DNA from: Bacillota bacterium
GTDB taxonomy: Bacteria > Bacillota > Clostridia > Christensenellales > JAEXRW01
NCBI GenBank assembly: GCA_023454175.1
Contig: JAEXRW010000028.1
Coordinates: 50,138-114,137, forward strand
Direction of reading: 5' to 3'
Length of the DNA: 64,000 nucleotides
In this document: one piece after another, positions 6,276 to 14,804 of the stretch
Numbering within the stretch: position 1 is the stretch's first letter
Layout of the letters: each line of letters starts with the position of its first letter
Made by a program: the position numbers and the translations under genes
The notes under the pieces: model-generated
What the model was told of the DNA's origin: nothing
The model's input: the letters and a program-made list of their open reading frames with translations, nothing else
Database searches by the model: none

Positions 6276-8918
6276 ATGAAAAATCATTCATATAAAGTCC
6301 TTTCAGCAGCGCTATGCCTTTTCCTGGTATTCAATATCGGACTCCCGGTGGCATTTGCAGCGGACACTCCCTGCACCGGCTGCACCATAACAGACCCGAG
6401 CGTGGAGGAACCATTTACCAAGGGAAGCGGGACGGCTGACGACCCCTGGCAGATCGAAAACATCAAGCAGCTCAACCATATGGAGCAGCATCAGCAAGGA
6501 TATTTCATCCAAATGAATGACCTGGACTTCGCTGATGCAGACCTGAATAAAGACAAACCCGGAAATTTTGACCCGATCAGCGCGGTGAGCGGATACGACG
6601 GGAACGGGAAAAAGATAAAAGGATTGGTCATCGATGCAGGTGAGAATCAGTATGGTGCTTTGTTTGGTTTCGTACAAGATATCGTAAAGGATCTAACACT
6701 TGAAGGCGGGACGATATGCGGAGGAGGATTCGAGAGCCGTATTGGCGGGATAGCAGGGGAAAACGGAGGAACTATTGAAGGATGTATAAATAAAAACGAT
6801 ATTGCGTCCAAAGCAGGAAAGTCATATGCATGCGTTGGTGGAATTGCAGGATATAATGACAGATTTGGCAAGATCCAATCATGCGAAAATTACGGTGAAA
6901 TAGAAGGAAAGGAGAATAATTTTATCGCAGGTATTGCAGGGAACAACACAGGAAGAATAGACAATTGTACGAATTTTGCGAATATCGGAGACATAAATAC
7001 CAATACATCGGCTGCAGGCATAGCAGGGGAGAATTCAAAAGAAAACGGAGAGGATAAAGACGAGACACACGGTGTTATACAAAACTGTACAAATGAAGGT
7101 ACCATCGAAGGTTACGTAGGCGTTGCCGGAATAACCGTTTTAAATTTTCATAAAGTATCTCATTGTACGAATAATGGGAAGGTGGCAGCTGAATCAGGCG
7201 CTGCAGGTATAGTCACACAAAATTCAGGCCCTATTGAATATTGTACGAATACCGGAGAAATAACCAGCGCAGATATCGGGGCAGCTGGAGTAGCCTCCTA
7301 CAATGGTGGTGAATCAGCAATCCTTCAGTATTGCAGGAATCTAGGGAAAATAACCGGCGGAAAGCTAAATTCTGGAGATTATCAACATGTTGGAGGGTTA
7401 GCAGGAGACAACGCAGGTATAATACATGATAGCTATAATGCAGGCGAGATTAACGGCCGATGCTTTGTAGGCGGTTTGGTAGAACTAAATAGAGGCCTTC
7501 TAGAGAATTGTTTTAATATCGGCAATATCACGCTAGGCAGCGGGATAGCTGATATGAATTACGATACGATCAAATACTGTTACAATACCGGACATGTAAG
7601 CCATGGCGGGATAGCCGGTCACAACTTTGGCACTATCTCAAAATCGTACTACAAGCAGCAGACCAACATACCCGGAGTCTATGAGCCGTGGGGGAACGCG
7701 GGCTACAACGCGGTCTCCCTGACGCAAGAGCTGATGAAACAAGTCCCGCCGTATGCGGGGTGGGACTTCAATACAATCTGGAGCCAGGCGGCCGACAAAA
7801 ACAACGGTTATCCCATCCTGCGGGCTTTCCATGCAGGCATGGCGGAGAACGCCGACCTGTGGGAGCTGAAGGTGAACGGGGAAACCGTGAAGGGCTTCAG
7901 CCCTTCCACAACCGCCTATACGGTGTACCTGCCCTTTACGGCGTGGACGGCAGCGATAAACGCCACGCCTTTATACGGTAATTCAAAAATAACGGAAGGC
8001 GCAGGAACGTTCAGACTGAACGTGGGGGAAAACCTGATCCATGTGAGCGTAAGGGCAAAGAACGGCAGCCAGAAAACATACAGCCTCACCCTAAACAGGT
8101 CCGAAGAGAAGATCCTGCCCGGGGTAAGCATCCAGGGCATACCGATAACCCCGGTATTCAACGCAAATAAAACCCGGTACAGCGCACATGTACCGTATAC
8201 GACGACGTCCGTGCTGCTACGCTATACGCCCCTGAAAAGCGGCGAGACTTCCAAGGGGACCGGCGTAAAAAGGCTGCATACAGGATACAACACCTATAAC
8301 ATAAAAGTGATACAAGCAAACAAGAAGAGCAGGACCTATCAAATAAAGATATACAGGGCCAAGCCTTCGAGCAACAACAAGCTGGCTTATGTGACGGTTA
8401 ATGATAAGGACGCAACCCCGTATTACAATCCCAAACCATGGCCCGGGATCAAATATGGCGCCGACGCCAATACAAATGTAGCCACCGCAAGGATACGGGC
8501 AGGCGTGGCAGACCCCACGGCCACCATCCTGAGCGGAACCGGCGATTTCCCTTTAAAATATGGCTATAATTACTTCAAAATAGTCACCAAGGCCCAGAAT
8601 GGATCCAAAAGGACATTCCACGTACGGGTCTTCAGGTATTATCCTGCGGGATATAATAACCTGAAAAGCATTTCGGTATCCAAAGGCTCCCTCACCCCCA
8701 ACTTTTCCGGCGATAAACCATATTATACCCTGCAGTTAAACAAGGACACATCATCTGTACGCATAACCGCTGCGAAAGCATATACCGGACCAAAGATGAC
8801 CGGCGCACCGGTCACTGTCAGACTAAAGCCCGGGCAGAGAAAAGTCGTGAAAATAAAAGTATCATCCGGAGCGGGATATATGATCTATACCATCACAGTA
8901 AAGCGGGCAAAAGCCTGA
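6276..8918 (+). CDS. Secreted GLUG-repeat protein with cadherin-like beta-sandwich domains
   Basis: An 880-residue exported protein. A typical signal peptide (Lys-rich, hydrophobic core, cleavage near AFA-AD) is followed by residues ~35-500 of GLUG-type repeats of the form G-I-A-G-x-N-x-G-x-I-x-x-C-x-N-x-G, about a dozen copies, predicted to form a beta-solenoid with one Cys per turn. The C-terminal ~370 residues hold four cadherin-like beta-sandwich modules (LWELKVNGETVKGFSPSTT, then similar units). No LPxTG, S-layer or membrane anchor is visible, so release or non-covalent wall binding is likely. Such proteins are adhesins or surface fibres; the ligand is unknown. Confidence 0.85.
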   Translation: MKNHSYKVLSAALCLFLVFNIGLPVAFAADTPCTGCTITDPSVEEPFTKGSGTADDPWQIENIKQLNHMEQHQQGYFIQMNDLDFADADLNKDKPGNFDPISAVSGYDGNGKKIKGLVIDAGENQYGALFGFVQDIVKDLTLEGGTICGGGFESRIGGIAGENGGTIEGCINKNDIASKAGKSYACVGGIAGYNDRFGKIQSCENYGEIEGKENNFIAGIAGNNTGRIDNCTNFANIGDINTNTSAAGIAGENSKENGEDKDETHGVIQNCTNEGTIEGYVGVAGITVLNFHKVSHCTNNGKVAAESGAAGIVTQNSGPIEYCTNTGEITSADIGAAGVASYNGGESAILQYCRNLGKITGGKLNSGDYQHVGGLAGDNAGIIHDSYNAGEINGRCFVGGLVELNRGLLENCFNIGNITLGSGIADMNYDTIKYCYNTGHVSHGGIAGHNFGTISKSYYKQQTNIPGVYEPWGNAGYNAVSLTQELMKQVPPYAGWDFNTIWSQAADKNNGYPILRAFHAGMAENADLWELKVNGETVKGFSPSTTAYTVYLPFTAWTAAINATPLYGNSKITEGAGTFRLNVGENLIHVSVRAKNGSQKTYSLTLNRSEEKILPGVSIQGIPITPVFNANKTRYSAHVPYTTTSVLLRYTPLKSGETSKGTGVKRLHTGYNTYNIKVIQANKKSRTYQIKIYRAKPSSNNKLAYVTVNDKDATPYYNPKPWPGIKYGADANTNVATARIRAGVADPTATILSGTGDFPLKYGYNYFKIVTKAQNGSKRTFHVRVFRYYPAGYNNLKSISVSKGSLTPNFSGDKPYYTLQLNKDTSSVRITAAKAYTGPKMTGAPVTVRLKPGQRKVVKIKVSSGAGYMIYTITVKRAKA

Positions 8919-8920
8919 AT

Positions 8921-8952
8921 AAAACGAGGAGGTTGATGCCTCCTCGTTTTTT
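8921..8952. terminator. Rho-independent terminator shared by convergent genes
   Basis: AAAACGAGGAGG and CCTCCTCGTTTT form a perfect 12-bp stem with a 6-base loop followed by TT. It overlaps the stop codon of the minus-strand terminase gene. Confidence 0.85.
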
Positions 8953-9487
8953 ACCCGGATTGACCTTCAGGCACGGGCATAGACGTGATGACATTGACGA
9001 CGGAGGGGGCGCCCTGGCTCCGCCGCAGCTTTTCCTCCTCGATCCTCCGCTTCCAGGCATCGGGCAGAAGGTCAAAGAAACGCTCCAGCTTTTCCAGCGC
9101 GCGGAACCGGTCACAGAGCCGCAGCCGGGGGACGCCCTGCGCGTTCAAACCGAGCTCTTCGATGATGCGGCCGTCCACCTTGTCCGAGGACAGGAGGCGG
9201 ATGAAGGCGGCGCCTTCCCCGTCGGTGCCGAACTCCAGGAAATCCGTCATATCGGAAAAGGCCATGGCCTCGTACAGCTTCAGCACGTCCAGGCTTTCGC
9301 ACCAGAGCTGCTGGCGCATCAATTCTTTCTGCTCATCCAGGTACGCCTTCACATAGGGCTTTTTCATCATCTCATAGACATAATTCCGCTTGTATCCGGC
9401 TCTTGCGGCCGCCGCCCTGACATTGAACGACTGGAGATAGTACAGGCAGAAGCGCGCCTGCTTTTCATTGATCGTTTGAACCGGCAT
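8951..9487 (-). CDS. Phage terminase small subunit
   Basis: A 178-residue protein of the Terminase_2/XtmA type. The N-terminus carries the DNA-binding helix-turn-helix (NEKQARFCLYYLQSFNVRAA, then ARAGYKRNYVYEMM), followed by an oligomerisation region and a C-terminal tail rich in Glu and Arg. It recognises packaging sites and recruits the large subunit. I chose ATG 9487 because AAGGGTGG lies 7 bases before it; TTG 9493 is possible. It is intact but in opposite orientation to, and 3.4 kb from, the large-subunit gene at 12924, with chromosomal-type genes between, which is abnormal for a phage. Confidence 0.8.
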   Translation of the reverse strand: MPVQTINEKQARFCLYYLQSFNVRAAAARAGYKRNYVYEMMKKPYVKAYLDEQKELMRQQLWCESLDVLKLYEAMAFSDMTDFLEFGTDGEGAAFIRLLSSDKVDGRIIEELGLNAQGVPRLRLCDRFRALEKLERFFDLLPDAWKRRIEEEKLRRSQGAPSVVNVITSMPVPEGQSG

Positions 9488-9674
9488 CACCAAACCACCC
9501 TTTCACTGCCGGGAGTTCCGGCCGCACCATTTTACAACGGCCGCGCTTGCGGCAGCCTCCCGCATAAAAACCAACGTGCAGCCGGATGGATGCCTTTCAA
9601 TTCGTTCATACCAACATAAAGTTCAATGCGCGCGCAGATGCTATGAACGAAATTCAATGATGGAGGAAATGCAT

Positions 9675-10496
9675 ATGCAGACGGTATGGAAGGGCGCGAT
9701 CAGCTTCGGACTGATCAACGTGCCGGTGAAAATGGGGGCGGCCACGGCGCGGGAGAGCATCGCCTTCACCACGCTGCACCGGGAATGCAACACGCCGCTG
9801 AAGCAGAAACGCTGGTGCCCCAAATGCGAGCGGGAAGTGGCTTACGAGGAAGTCGCCAAGGGGTACGAATACGAGCCGGGGAAATTTGTCATCGTGACGG
9901 AGGAGGACCTGGAGTCGGTGCCCATCAAGAGCGCAAAATACATCGACATCGTGGATTTCATCCGGATGGAGGAGGTGGACCCCATTTATTACGACAAGAC
10001 CTATTACCTGTGGCCCGAGACGGGCGGGGAGAAGCCGTACCTGATCCTGCGAAACGCGATGAAGCAGACGGGGCGGGTAGCGGTGGCCAAGGTGACCATC
10101 CGGGCAAAAGAGTACCTGTGCCTGGTGCGGCTGGTGGGGAATTCGCTGGCGCTGGAGACGATGTTTTACCCGGCGGAGGTGCGCTCTGCAAGCGAACTGG
10201 GGATAGAACGGCTGGAAACATCCGTCGAGATACGCCCCGTGGAAATGGACATGGCGACGCAGCTGGTGGAAAACCTCACGGCAGCCTTCCAGCCCGAAAA
10301 ATACAACGACCGGTACAGGGAAGAACTGCTCAAGCTCATCCGCGCCAAGGTGGAGGGGCGCGAGGTGGTGGAGGCGCCGGCGGTACCCGAAAAGGCGAAT
10401 GTGCTGGACCTGATGGAGAAGCTGCGCAAGAGCGTGGAGATGACGAGCGGGAACAGGCCGGCAGCGCCGATGGGGCAAAACGCAGTTGGAAGTTGA
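9675..10496 (+). CDS. ku: Ku protein, non-homologous end joining
   Basis: A 273-residue bacterial Ku homodimer subunit: MQTVWKGAISFGLINVPVKM is the family signature start, followed by the ring core (HRECNTPLKQKRWCPKCERE, ITEEDLE-like VTEEDLESV, YYLWPE) and a short C-terminal tail. It binds double-strand DNA ends and recruits LigD; no ligD is in the window. ATG 9675 has GGAGG with ideal spacing; ATG 9669 is too close. The last codons (A-V-G-S-stop) are encoded by the 7-base repeat that begins here, so the true ancestral C-terminus may have been altered. Confidence 0.92.
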   Translation: MQTVWKGAISFGLINVPVKMGAATARESIAFTTLHRECNTPLKQKRWCPKCEREVAYEEVAKGYEYEPGKFVIVTEEDLESVPIKSAKYIDIVDFIRMEEVDPIYYDKTYYLWPETGGEKPYLILRNAMKQTGRVAVAKVTIRAKEYLCLVRLVGNSLALETMFYPAEVRSASELGIERLETSVEIRPVEMDMATQLVENLTAAFQPEKYNDRYREELLKLIRAKVEGREVVEAPAVPEKANVLDLMEKLRKSVEMTSGNRPAAPMGQNAVGS

Positions 10497-10600
10497 GAGT
10501 TGATAGTTGAAAGTTGAAAGTTGAAAGTTAAGGTTTGCCCTGCGGGGGAGATTGAATGGACCTGCAGGGGTTTTGAAAGTTGAGAGTTGAGGTGAGCACT
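10483..10600 (+). repeat. 7-base-period repeat plus hairpins, two units
   Basis: A run of AGTTGAx units starts inside the Ku gene and supplies its TGA stop. It is followed by TGCCCTGCGGGGG, a second short run and GCACTGCGGGG. Confidence 0.8.
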
Positions 10601-10625
10601 GCGGGGAGATTCGACAGGCCTGTGG

Positions 10626-10712
10626 GGAAAACCTCTCAAGCCCCATGCGACTACTGATCGCTTGGCAGCTCACCCTATAAACGGGTGCATCGCCCGTTCT
10701 GGGGCGCCACGC
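10626..10712. repeat. Dispersed nested-palindrome repeat, copy 2
   Basis: CCTCTCAAG - CCATGCGA - GGCAGCTCACCCTATAAACG - GGTGCATCG - GGGGCGCCACGCG, the same order as at 4322, 45660 and 52160. Confidence 0.65.
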
Positions 10713-10792
10713 GGTGCGGAGCCTTCGGGGATAATCCATGCGGGGTAATTGAAACTTGATCATTCATTGCGAAATGCCTTCGGCATGAACCA

Positions 10793-10831
10793 AAATAGTT
10801 GACAGTTTATAGTTGAAGAGAGCCCTGCGGA
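10793..10831 (+). repeat. Short 7-base-period repeat unit
   Basis: AGTTGACAGTTTATAGTTGA followed by GCCCTGCGGAT; a degenerate single unit in the 10497-11037 gap, which holds no gene. Confidence 0.6.
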
Positions 10832-10985
10832 TGGTTTTAATCATCGAGAATGGGAAACCGAGAAAGATATAAAAACACGGGTAAACCCGCAGATTATACT
10901 TAAAGTTAAACATTTACCGACAAATATATACTCGGTTTAATTTGAAGGTTTGAATCCTGATGGACATAGACGAAAATACTACCTG

Positions 10986-10994
10986 TGATATAAT
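10986..10994 (+). promoter_or_regulatory. Extended -10 promoter (TGATATAAT) for the phosphatase gene
   Basis: TG-N-TATAAT lies 43 bases before the start codon at 11038. No good -35 is present, as is normal for the extended -10 class. Confidence 0.6.
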
Positions 10995-11037
10995 GGGGCA
11001 TACAAGCAGCCATATTTTATTGATATAAAGGGGAAAT

Positions 11038-11661
11038 ATGAAAACAAGGCTCATCATCGTACGGCACGGGGAGACGGAATACAATACGCAGAAAAAGTAC
11101 CAGGGGCAGAGCGAATCCCCCCTCACAGAACGGGGAAGGGAGCAGGCGGGGTGCGCGGCGGAACGGCTGCGCAACGAGAAGATCGATATCATCTACAGCA
11201 GCCCCCTGAGCAGGGCACTGGATACGGCGAAGATCATCCGGGGCCCCAAAAACATTGAGATCACGACCGACCGGCGGCTGGCCGAGATCAAATGCGGGGA
11301 GTGGGAAGGCGTAGTCTTCGACGAACTGAAGGAGCGCTACCCGCAGGAGATGGATACGTGGCTGAACCGGCCGACGCTGCACCGGATGCCGGGCGGGGAA
11401 ACGCTGGCGGATGTGAAGGCGCGGGCGGATGAACTCCTCGCTGAAATACTGCAGAAGCACGAAGGGGAAACGATACTGATCGTGACGCATGTGATCCTCG
11501 TGCTGCTGCTGATGATCCGGTTCGCAGGGGAGAATATCGAAGATATCTGGAGCACGCCGAAGCAACTGAACGCCTCCATCAACATCGTGGAGGTCGAAGG
11601 CGGGAAGGCGACTATCATAACACGGGCGGAGCAGCCGGCGCCATCCATCGTATGGGACTAA
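11038..11661 (+). CDS. Histidine phosphatase (phosphoglycerate mutase/CobC-like)
   Basis: A 207-residue phosphohydrolase with the catalytic RHGET at residues 9-13, the SSPLSRALDTA arginine motif, the acidic residue in CGEWEG and the second histidine in VTHVILVLLL. The enzyme forms a phospho-histidine and removes phosphate from a small substrate. Members of this subfamily include alpha-ribazole phosphatase and broad-specificity phosphatases; no cobalamin genes are nearby, so the substrate is undetermined. ATG follows AAAGGGG. Confidence 0.88.
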   Translation: MKTRLIIVRHGETEYNTQKKYQGQSESPLTERGREQAGCAAERLRNEKIDIIYSSPLSRALDTAKIIRGPKNIEITTDRRLAEIKCGEWEGVVFDELKERYPQEMDTWLNRPTLHRMPGGETLADVKARADELLAEILQKHEGETILIVTHVILVLLLMIRFAGENIEDIWSTPKQLNASINIVEVEGGKATIITRAEQPAPSIVWD

Positions 11662-11669
11662 ACATCAAT

Positions 11670-11765
11670 AATTAAGAATTAAGAATTAATAATTTTGGTA
11701 AGCCCTACGGGGGTAATTGAGAATTGCGGAAAGCCCTGCGGGGGAGATTATATGACCCGGCGGGA
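11670..11765 (+). repeat. 7-base-period repeat plus hairpins
   Basis: AATTAAG units are followed by AAGCCCTACGGGGG, then an AATTGAG unit and AAGCCCTGCGGGGG, beginning 8 bases after the phosphatase stop codon. Confidence 0.8.
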
Positions 11766-11782
11766 ATGGTAATTTCATAAAG

Positions 11783-11871
11783 AACACTGGATTAACACCA
11801 GTGTTTCCTATATTAATAACACCGGTATTCTACCGGTGTTATAGAAAGCGCCGTTTTTGAACGGCGCTTTC
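11783..11871. terminator. Three consecutive hairpins between convergent genes
   Basis: Stems: AACACTGG/CCAGTGTT (11783-11805), TAACACCGGTA/TACCGGTGTTA (11817-11841) and GAAAGCGCCGTT/AACGGCGCTTTC (11844-11871). All are perfect. The last ends in TTTC and could terminate in both directions. Confidence 0.6.
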
Positions 11872-11914
11872 ATTGGGAGAGGCGCATTTTCAACTAAGGG
11901 GCAACGCGTACGCG

Positions 11915-12202
11915 TCACCAGAAACGGCGGCCGCACCTGGAAAAAAGCAAACATGTCAGAATGGGGAGCAACTCGTCGCAGCAGCCACAGCGCGGGACAC
12001 AGCACTCCCTTTCCCAGCAGAATTCCCTGCCGCCTCCGCAGCATCCATCCCTTCCAAATCCCGGGCCAAACCCCGGGCCGAAACCCGGGCCTATACCAGG
12101 ACCTATACCCGGACCGAACCTGCGACCGTCAAATACCTCGCAGCCGCACTGCGGGCAGCAGAACGGCCTGCATCCGCGGCCCCAGCCTCCCTCGAAACCC
12201 AT
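11915..12202 (-). CDS. Small Cys/Gly-rich protein with GPG-repeat core
   Basis: A 95-residue protein with a strong ribosome site (GAGGAGGG, 5 bases before ATG). Cys clusters (FCCPQCGCE near residue 14; GCC, ECC, CGCC further on) flank a collagen-like core of five GPG(I/F) units. It begins MGF with Gly/Trp nearby, like the neighbour at 12230, so the two are likely related and co-expressed. The Cys pattern could bind metal or form cross-links; a spore-coat role is a guess. No family is recognised. Confidence 0.6.
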   Translation of the reverse strand: MGFEGGWGRGCRPFCCPQCGCEVFDGRRFGPGIGPGIGPGFGPGFGPGFGRDGCCGGGREFCWERECCVPRCGCCDELLPILTCLLFSRCGRRFW

Positions 12203-12229
12203 AACGATCCCTCCTCATTTGCAGAGGCT

Positions 12230-12430
12230 TCAGCATGATTTGATGCCGCAGCCCCCACCTCTTTCTCCACAGCAGCAGCACAGAAGGATGATGATCCACA
12301 GCCATTGCCCATCGCCCCCGCCTTTGCCGCCCCAGAAACCGAAACCACCTTTTTCATCACCACAGCAGCAGCACAGGAGAAGCAATATGATCATGCACCA
12401 GCAATTGTTGCCTCCATCAAAGAAACCCAT
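12230..12430 (-). CDS. Small membrane-like peptide with duplicated tetracysteine motif
   Basis: A 66-residue protein with an AAAGGAGGG ribosome site 6 bases before ATG. It is an internal duplication: CWCMIILLLLCCCCGDE (residues ~10-26) and LWIIILLCCCCGE (~44-56), separated by a Gly/Phe-rich linker. Each half is a short hydrophobic segment ending in CCCCG plus an acid. The length is marginal for a membrane helix. It lies 27 bases upstream of the Cys/Gly-rich gene on the same strand. Not recognised; possibly a membrane or coat peptide, or metal-binding. Confidence 0.6.
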   Translation of the reverse strand: MGFFDGGNNCWCMIILLLLCCCCGDEKGGFGFWGGKGGGDGQWLWIIILLCCCCGERGGGCGIKSC

Positions 12431-12580
12431 AACAAACCCTCCTTTATGAAGTTATCCCGGCTGCTACATGATATGCTTGTGTATTTTCACTGGTGCGTAT
12501 GAATCCGCGCGTCAAACCGTTACAAATACGGTATTCAAGCGTGCGCTCCTTATAAGAGAAAGGAGAGCGGGGAGGCAGGT

Positions 12581-12640
12581 GTATAATGTACAATTTACAA
12601 TGTACAATTTACAATTGCAGGATGCCCTACGGGCATGGAT
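12581..12640 (+). repeat. TGTACAAT-type repeat plus hairpin
   Basis: Alternating ATGTACA and ATTTACA units with 7-base spacing lead into ATGCCCTACGGGCAT, a perfect hairpin. Confidence 0.7.
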
Positions 12641-12740
12641 TTATTCATGGACAGTTGAGACAAACAAGCGGTGATGGTACCAAGCAGAAGTGAGTGTGTG
12701 CGCACACTCACCGATGAAAACACAGGTTGAAGCAGTTAGC

Positions 12741-12835
12741 TTTCTCTCCCCCAAGCCGCAAAGCGATCCAAAGGATCGCTTGGGGCGACAGCCCCCCTCA
12801 TAAACGCGCACTATGCGCGTCAGATGGGGCTAAGA
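12741..12835. repeat. Palindrome-rich intergenic segment
   Basis: AGCGATCC/GGATCGCT and GCGCACTATGCGC palindromes are set between CCCCCAAG and GGGGCT. The layout resembles the CCCCTCAG repeat family but the sequence differs. The 12431-12923 gap otherwise holds no gene. Confidence 0.4.
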
Positions 12836-12860
12836 TTATGGCATTGTAACAGTTAATTTC

Positions 12861-12910
12861 AGGGTAGAGTTGAAAGCCGAAAGTTGTGGTATGCCTAACG
12901 GCATGATCGA
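12861..12910 (+). repeat. 7-base-period repeat plus hairpin directly upstream of terL
   Basis: AGTTGAAAG-type units followed by ATGCCTAACGGCAT. The repeat extends the terL frame upstream (TTG 12870), which is why that start is spurious. Confidence 0.75.
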
Positions 12911-12923
12911 TTCAGGCAGCGTT

Positions 12924-14435
12924 ATGAGTATGAATGCGGCCGGCCTTGACTTGCATAGGGTGACCAGGCGATATTTGCCTGCCAGACCCGAATCGTATCT
13001 GAAATACCAGGGGGCAAAACAATTGGAGAAGCTGGATATCCGGCTCGGATACACCCCGACAGAAAAGCAGGCGGTATTCCACCGCAGCACAGCGGATGAA
13101 GTATTATACGGAGGCGCGGCGGGGGGCGGAAAGTCCCTGGCCACGGTGATGGAGGCACTGATACGGTGCCTGCGGACGCCGGGGGTATGCGCGTACCTTT
13201 TCAGAAGGACGTACCGGGAGCTGGAGGATACGCTCATATCCCAGGCGAGGCGGTTCGTCCCGCCGGCGATGGGGCGGTATACCGGCTCCAACCACAGCAT
13301 GGAGCTGGTGAACGGGAGCGTGATGCGCTTCCGCTACTGTGCACGCGACGACGACGTGTACAGTTACCAGGGGGCGGAAATGCACGTGCTGTGCATCGAC
13401 GAACTGACCCACTTTTCCAAGAAGGCGTACGACTACCTGAAATCCCGCCTGCGGGCGAATACGGAATTGGCCATTAAGCCCGTCGTGCGGTGCACCTCCA
13501 ACCCGGGGGGCGTGGGGCATGCGTGGGTGAAGGAGCATTTCGTGGACCGGGGGGAGCCATACATCCTGCACGCCGTGAACGTCCGTTCGGATATCTTCAA
13601 AACCACCCAGACAAGGACCATCCAGTACATCCCGGCGAAGGCGACGGATAACCCGCACATCGGCCGGGACTACATCTTTGAGCTGGAGCAGAAACCGCAG
13701 GCGCTGCGGGACGCATTATTACACGGAATATGGACGACATTCGAGGGGCAGGTCTTCTGCGAGTGGCGGGACCAGCCGGAGCATTACAAGGACGGCAAAT
13801 GGACGCACGTGATCGAGCCTTTCGCCATCCCGAAAAGCTGGAGGCGCTACCGGTCGTTTGACTTCGGGTATGCGCGGCCTTTCTGCGTGCAGTGGTGGGC
13901 TATTGATAATGACGGACGTAGTTACCTGTATCGGGAGTGGTACGGGTGCACGGGGGAGCCGGATACGGGGCTGAAGTTATCAGCGGATAAAATCGCGGAC
14001 GGTATCCGGGAGATGGAATCGGCGGCAGGTGAGGAGGGCATGACAGGGCTGGCGGACCCCTCCATCTGGGACGGCTCGCGCGGGGAATCCATCGCAGCGC
14101 AGATGGAGAAGCGGGGCGTGCATTTCCTCCCGGCGGAGAACGCAAGGCTGCCGGGAAAGATGCTGGTGCACGAGAAGCTCGCATTTGACAGTGAGGGGCG
14201 GCCGGGGATGCAGGTATTCAAAACGTGCAGGCACTTCATCCGGACGATTCCCGCCCTTACATACGACCCGTACCGGGTGGAGGATGTGGACACACGGTGC
14301 GAGGACCACGCATATGACGCGATGCGGTATTTCCTGACGGTGAGCCCTAAGGCGAGGAAGGTAAAGACGGTTAAAATACCGGTGTATGATCCGCTGAAAG
14401 ACAACAGGGGAGAGAAAGAAGGGTACTGGGAGTAG
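12924..14435 (+). CDS. terL: Phage terminase large subunit
   Basis: A 503-residue packaging motor, apparently complete. The N-terminal ATPase has Walker A GGAAGGGKS (residues 63-71), Walker B VLCIDE followed by LTHF, and the coupling motif TSNPGG. The C-terminal RNase-H-like nuclease has its three acidic positions in RSFDFGYARPF, LADPSIWDG and EDHAYDAMRY. It cuts and pumps DNA into a prohead. I chose ATG 12924 because the upstream extension to TTG 12870 is repeat DNA; ATG 12930 is also possible. Downstream, where a portal gene is expected, lies a LuxR-type regulator instead. No frameshift or stop disrupts it. Confidence 0.9.
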   Translation: MSMNAAGLDLHRVTRRYLPARPESYLKYQGAKQLEKLDIRLGYTPTEKQAVFHRSTADEVLYGGAAGGGKSLATVMEALIRCLRTPGVCAYLFRRTYRELEDTLISQARRFVPPAMGRYTGSNHSMELVNGSVMRFRYCARDDDVYSYQGAEMHVLCIDELTHFSKKAYDYLKSRLRANTELAIKPVVRCTSNPGGVGHAWVKEHFVDRGEPYILHAVNVRSDIFKTTQTRTIQYIPAKATDNPHIGRDYIFELEQKPQALRDALLHGIWTTFEGQVFCEWRDQPEHYKDGKWTHVIEPFAIPKSWRRYRSFDFGYARPFCVQWWAIDNDGRSYLYREWYGCTGEPDTGLKLSADKIADGIREMESAAGEEGMTGLADPSIWDGSRGESIAAQMEKRGVHFLPAENARLPGKMLVHEKLAFDSEGRPGMQVFKTCRHFIRTIPALTYDPYRVEDVDTRCEDHAYDAMRYFLTVSPKARKVKTVKIPVYDPLKDNRGEKEGYWE

Positions 14436-14439
14436 TCTG

Positions 14440-14475
14440 AAATGTACAATGTACAATGGCGGAATGCAGGCCGAA
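14440..14475 (+). repeat. Truncated 7-base-period repeat after terL
   Basis: Two ATGTACA units and GCGGAATGC follow the terL stop within 5 bases. The rest of the gap to 14804 shows only a poorly supported 29-codon frame at 14543. Confidence 0.5.
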
Positions 14476-14804
14476 TCCTTATCCGGCACCCTGGCATGGA
14501 TTATATAGCCCTAAGAGTCATCTATGTGGGCATGGAGGGGATATGAAGGTCCGAGCCAAAAAGTTGGACGATCCTTCTACGAAATACTCAACCCTTACGC
14601 CCAGGCTAATTCCGAATAAACATAAGAAGTAATAAAGAACTTTACATTTTTCGACATGGGCATTATCCTGTTAGTAGATACTGCATTATCAACCGTATTG
14701 TGGAAACCTCTATGTTATCATTGCAGCTTTTCATTAACACGCGGAAGGCACCACAGCGTATAAAGAATCACCGAAATTAACAGTAAGTACAGGAGCTTTC
14801 TTCT

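Noticed and set aside
9654..10763. A 369-codon minus frame opposite Ku
   Set aside because: Ku motifs on the plus strand are unambiguous; the antisense product is His/Arg/Leu low-complexity.
11961..12449. A plus-strand 162-codon Pro/Gln/His-rich frame opposite the Cys-rich genes
   Set aside because: No ribosome site, while both minus-strand frames have GGAGG-type sites at correct spacing.
14543..14632. A 29-codon basic frame after a purine-rich stretch
   Set aside because: The spacing between the purine run and ATG is too short and there is no sign of conservation; it cannot be supported.
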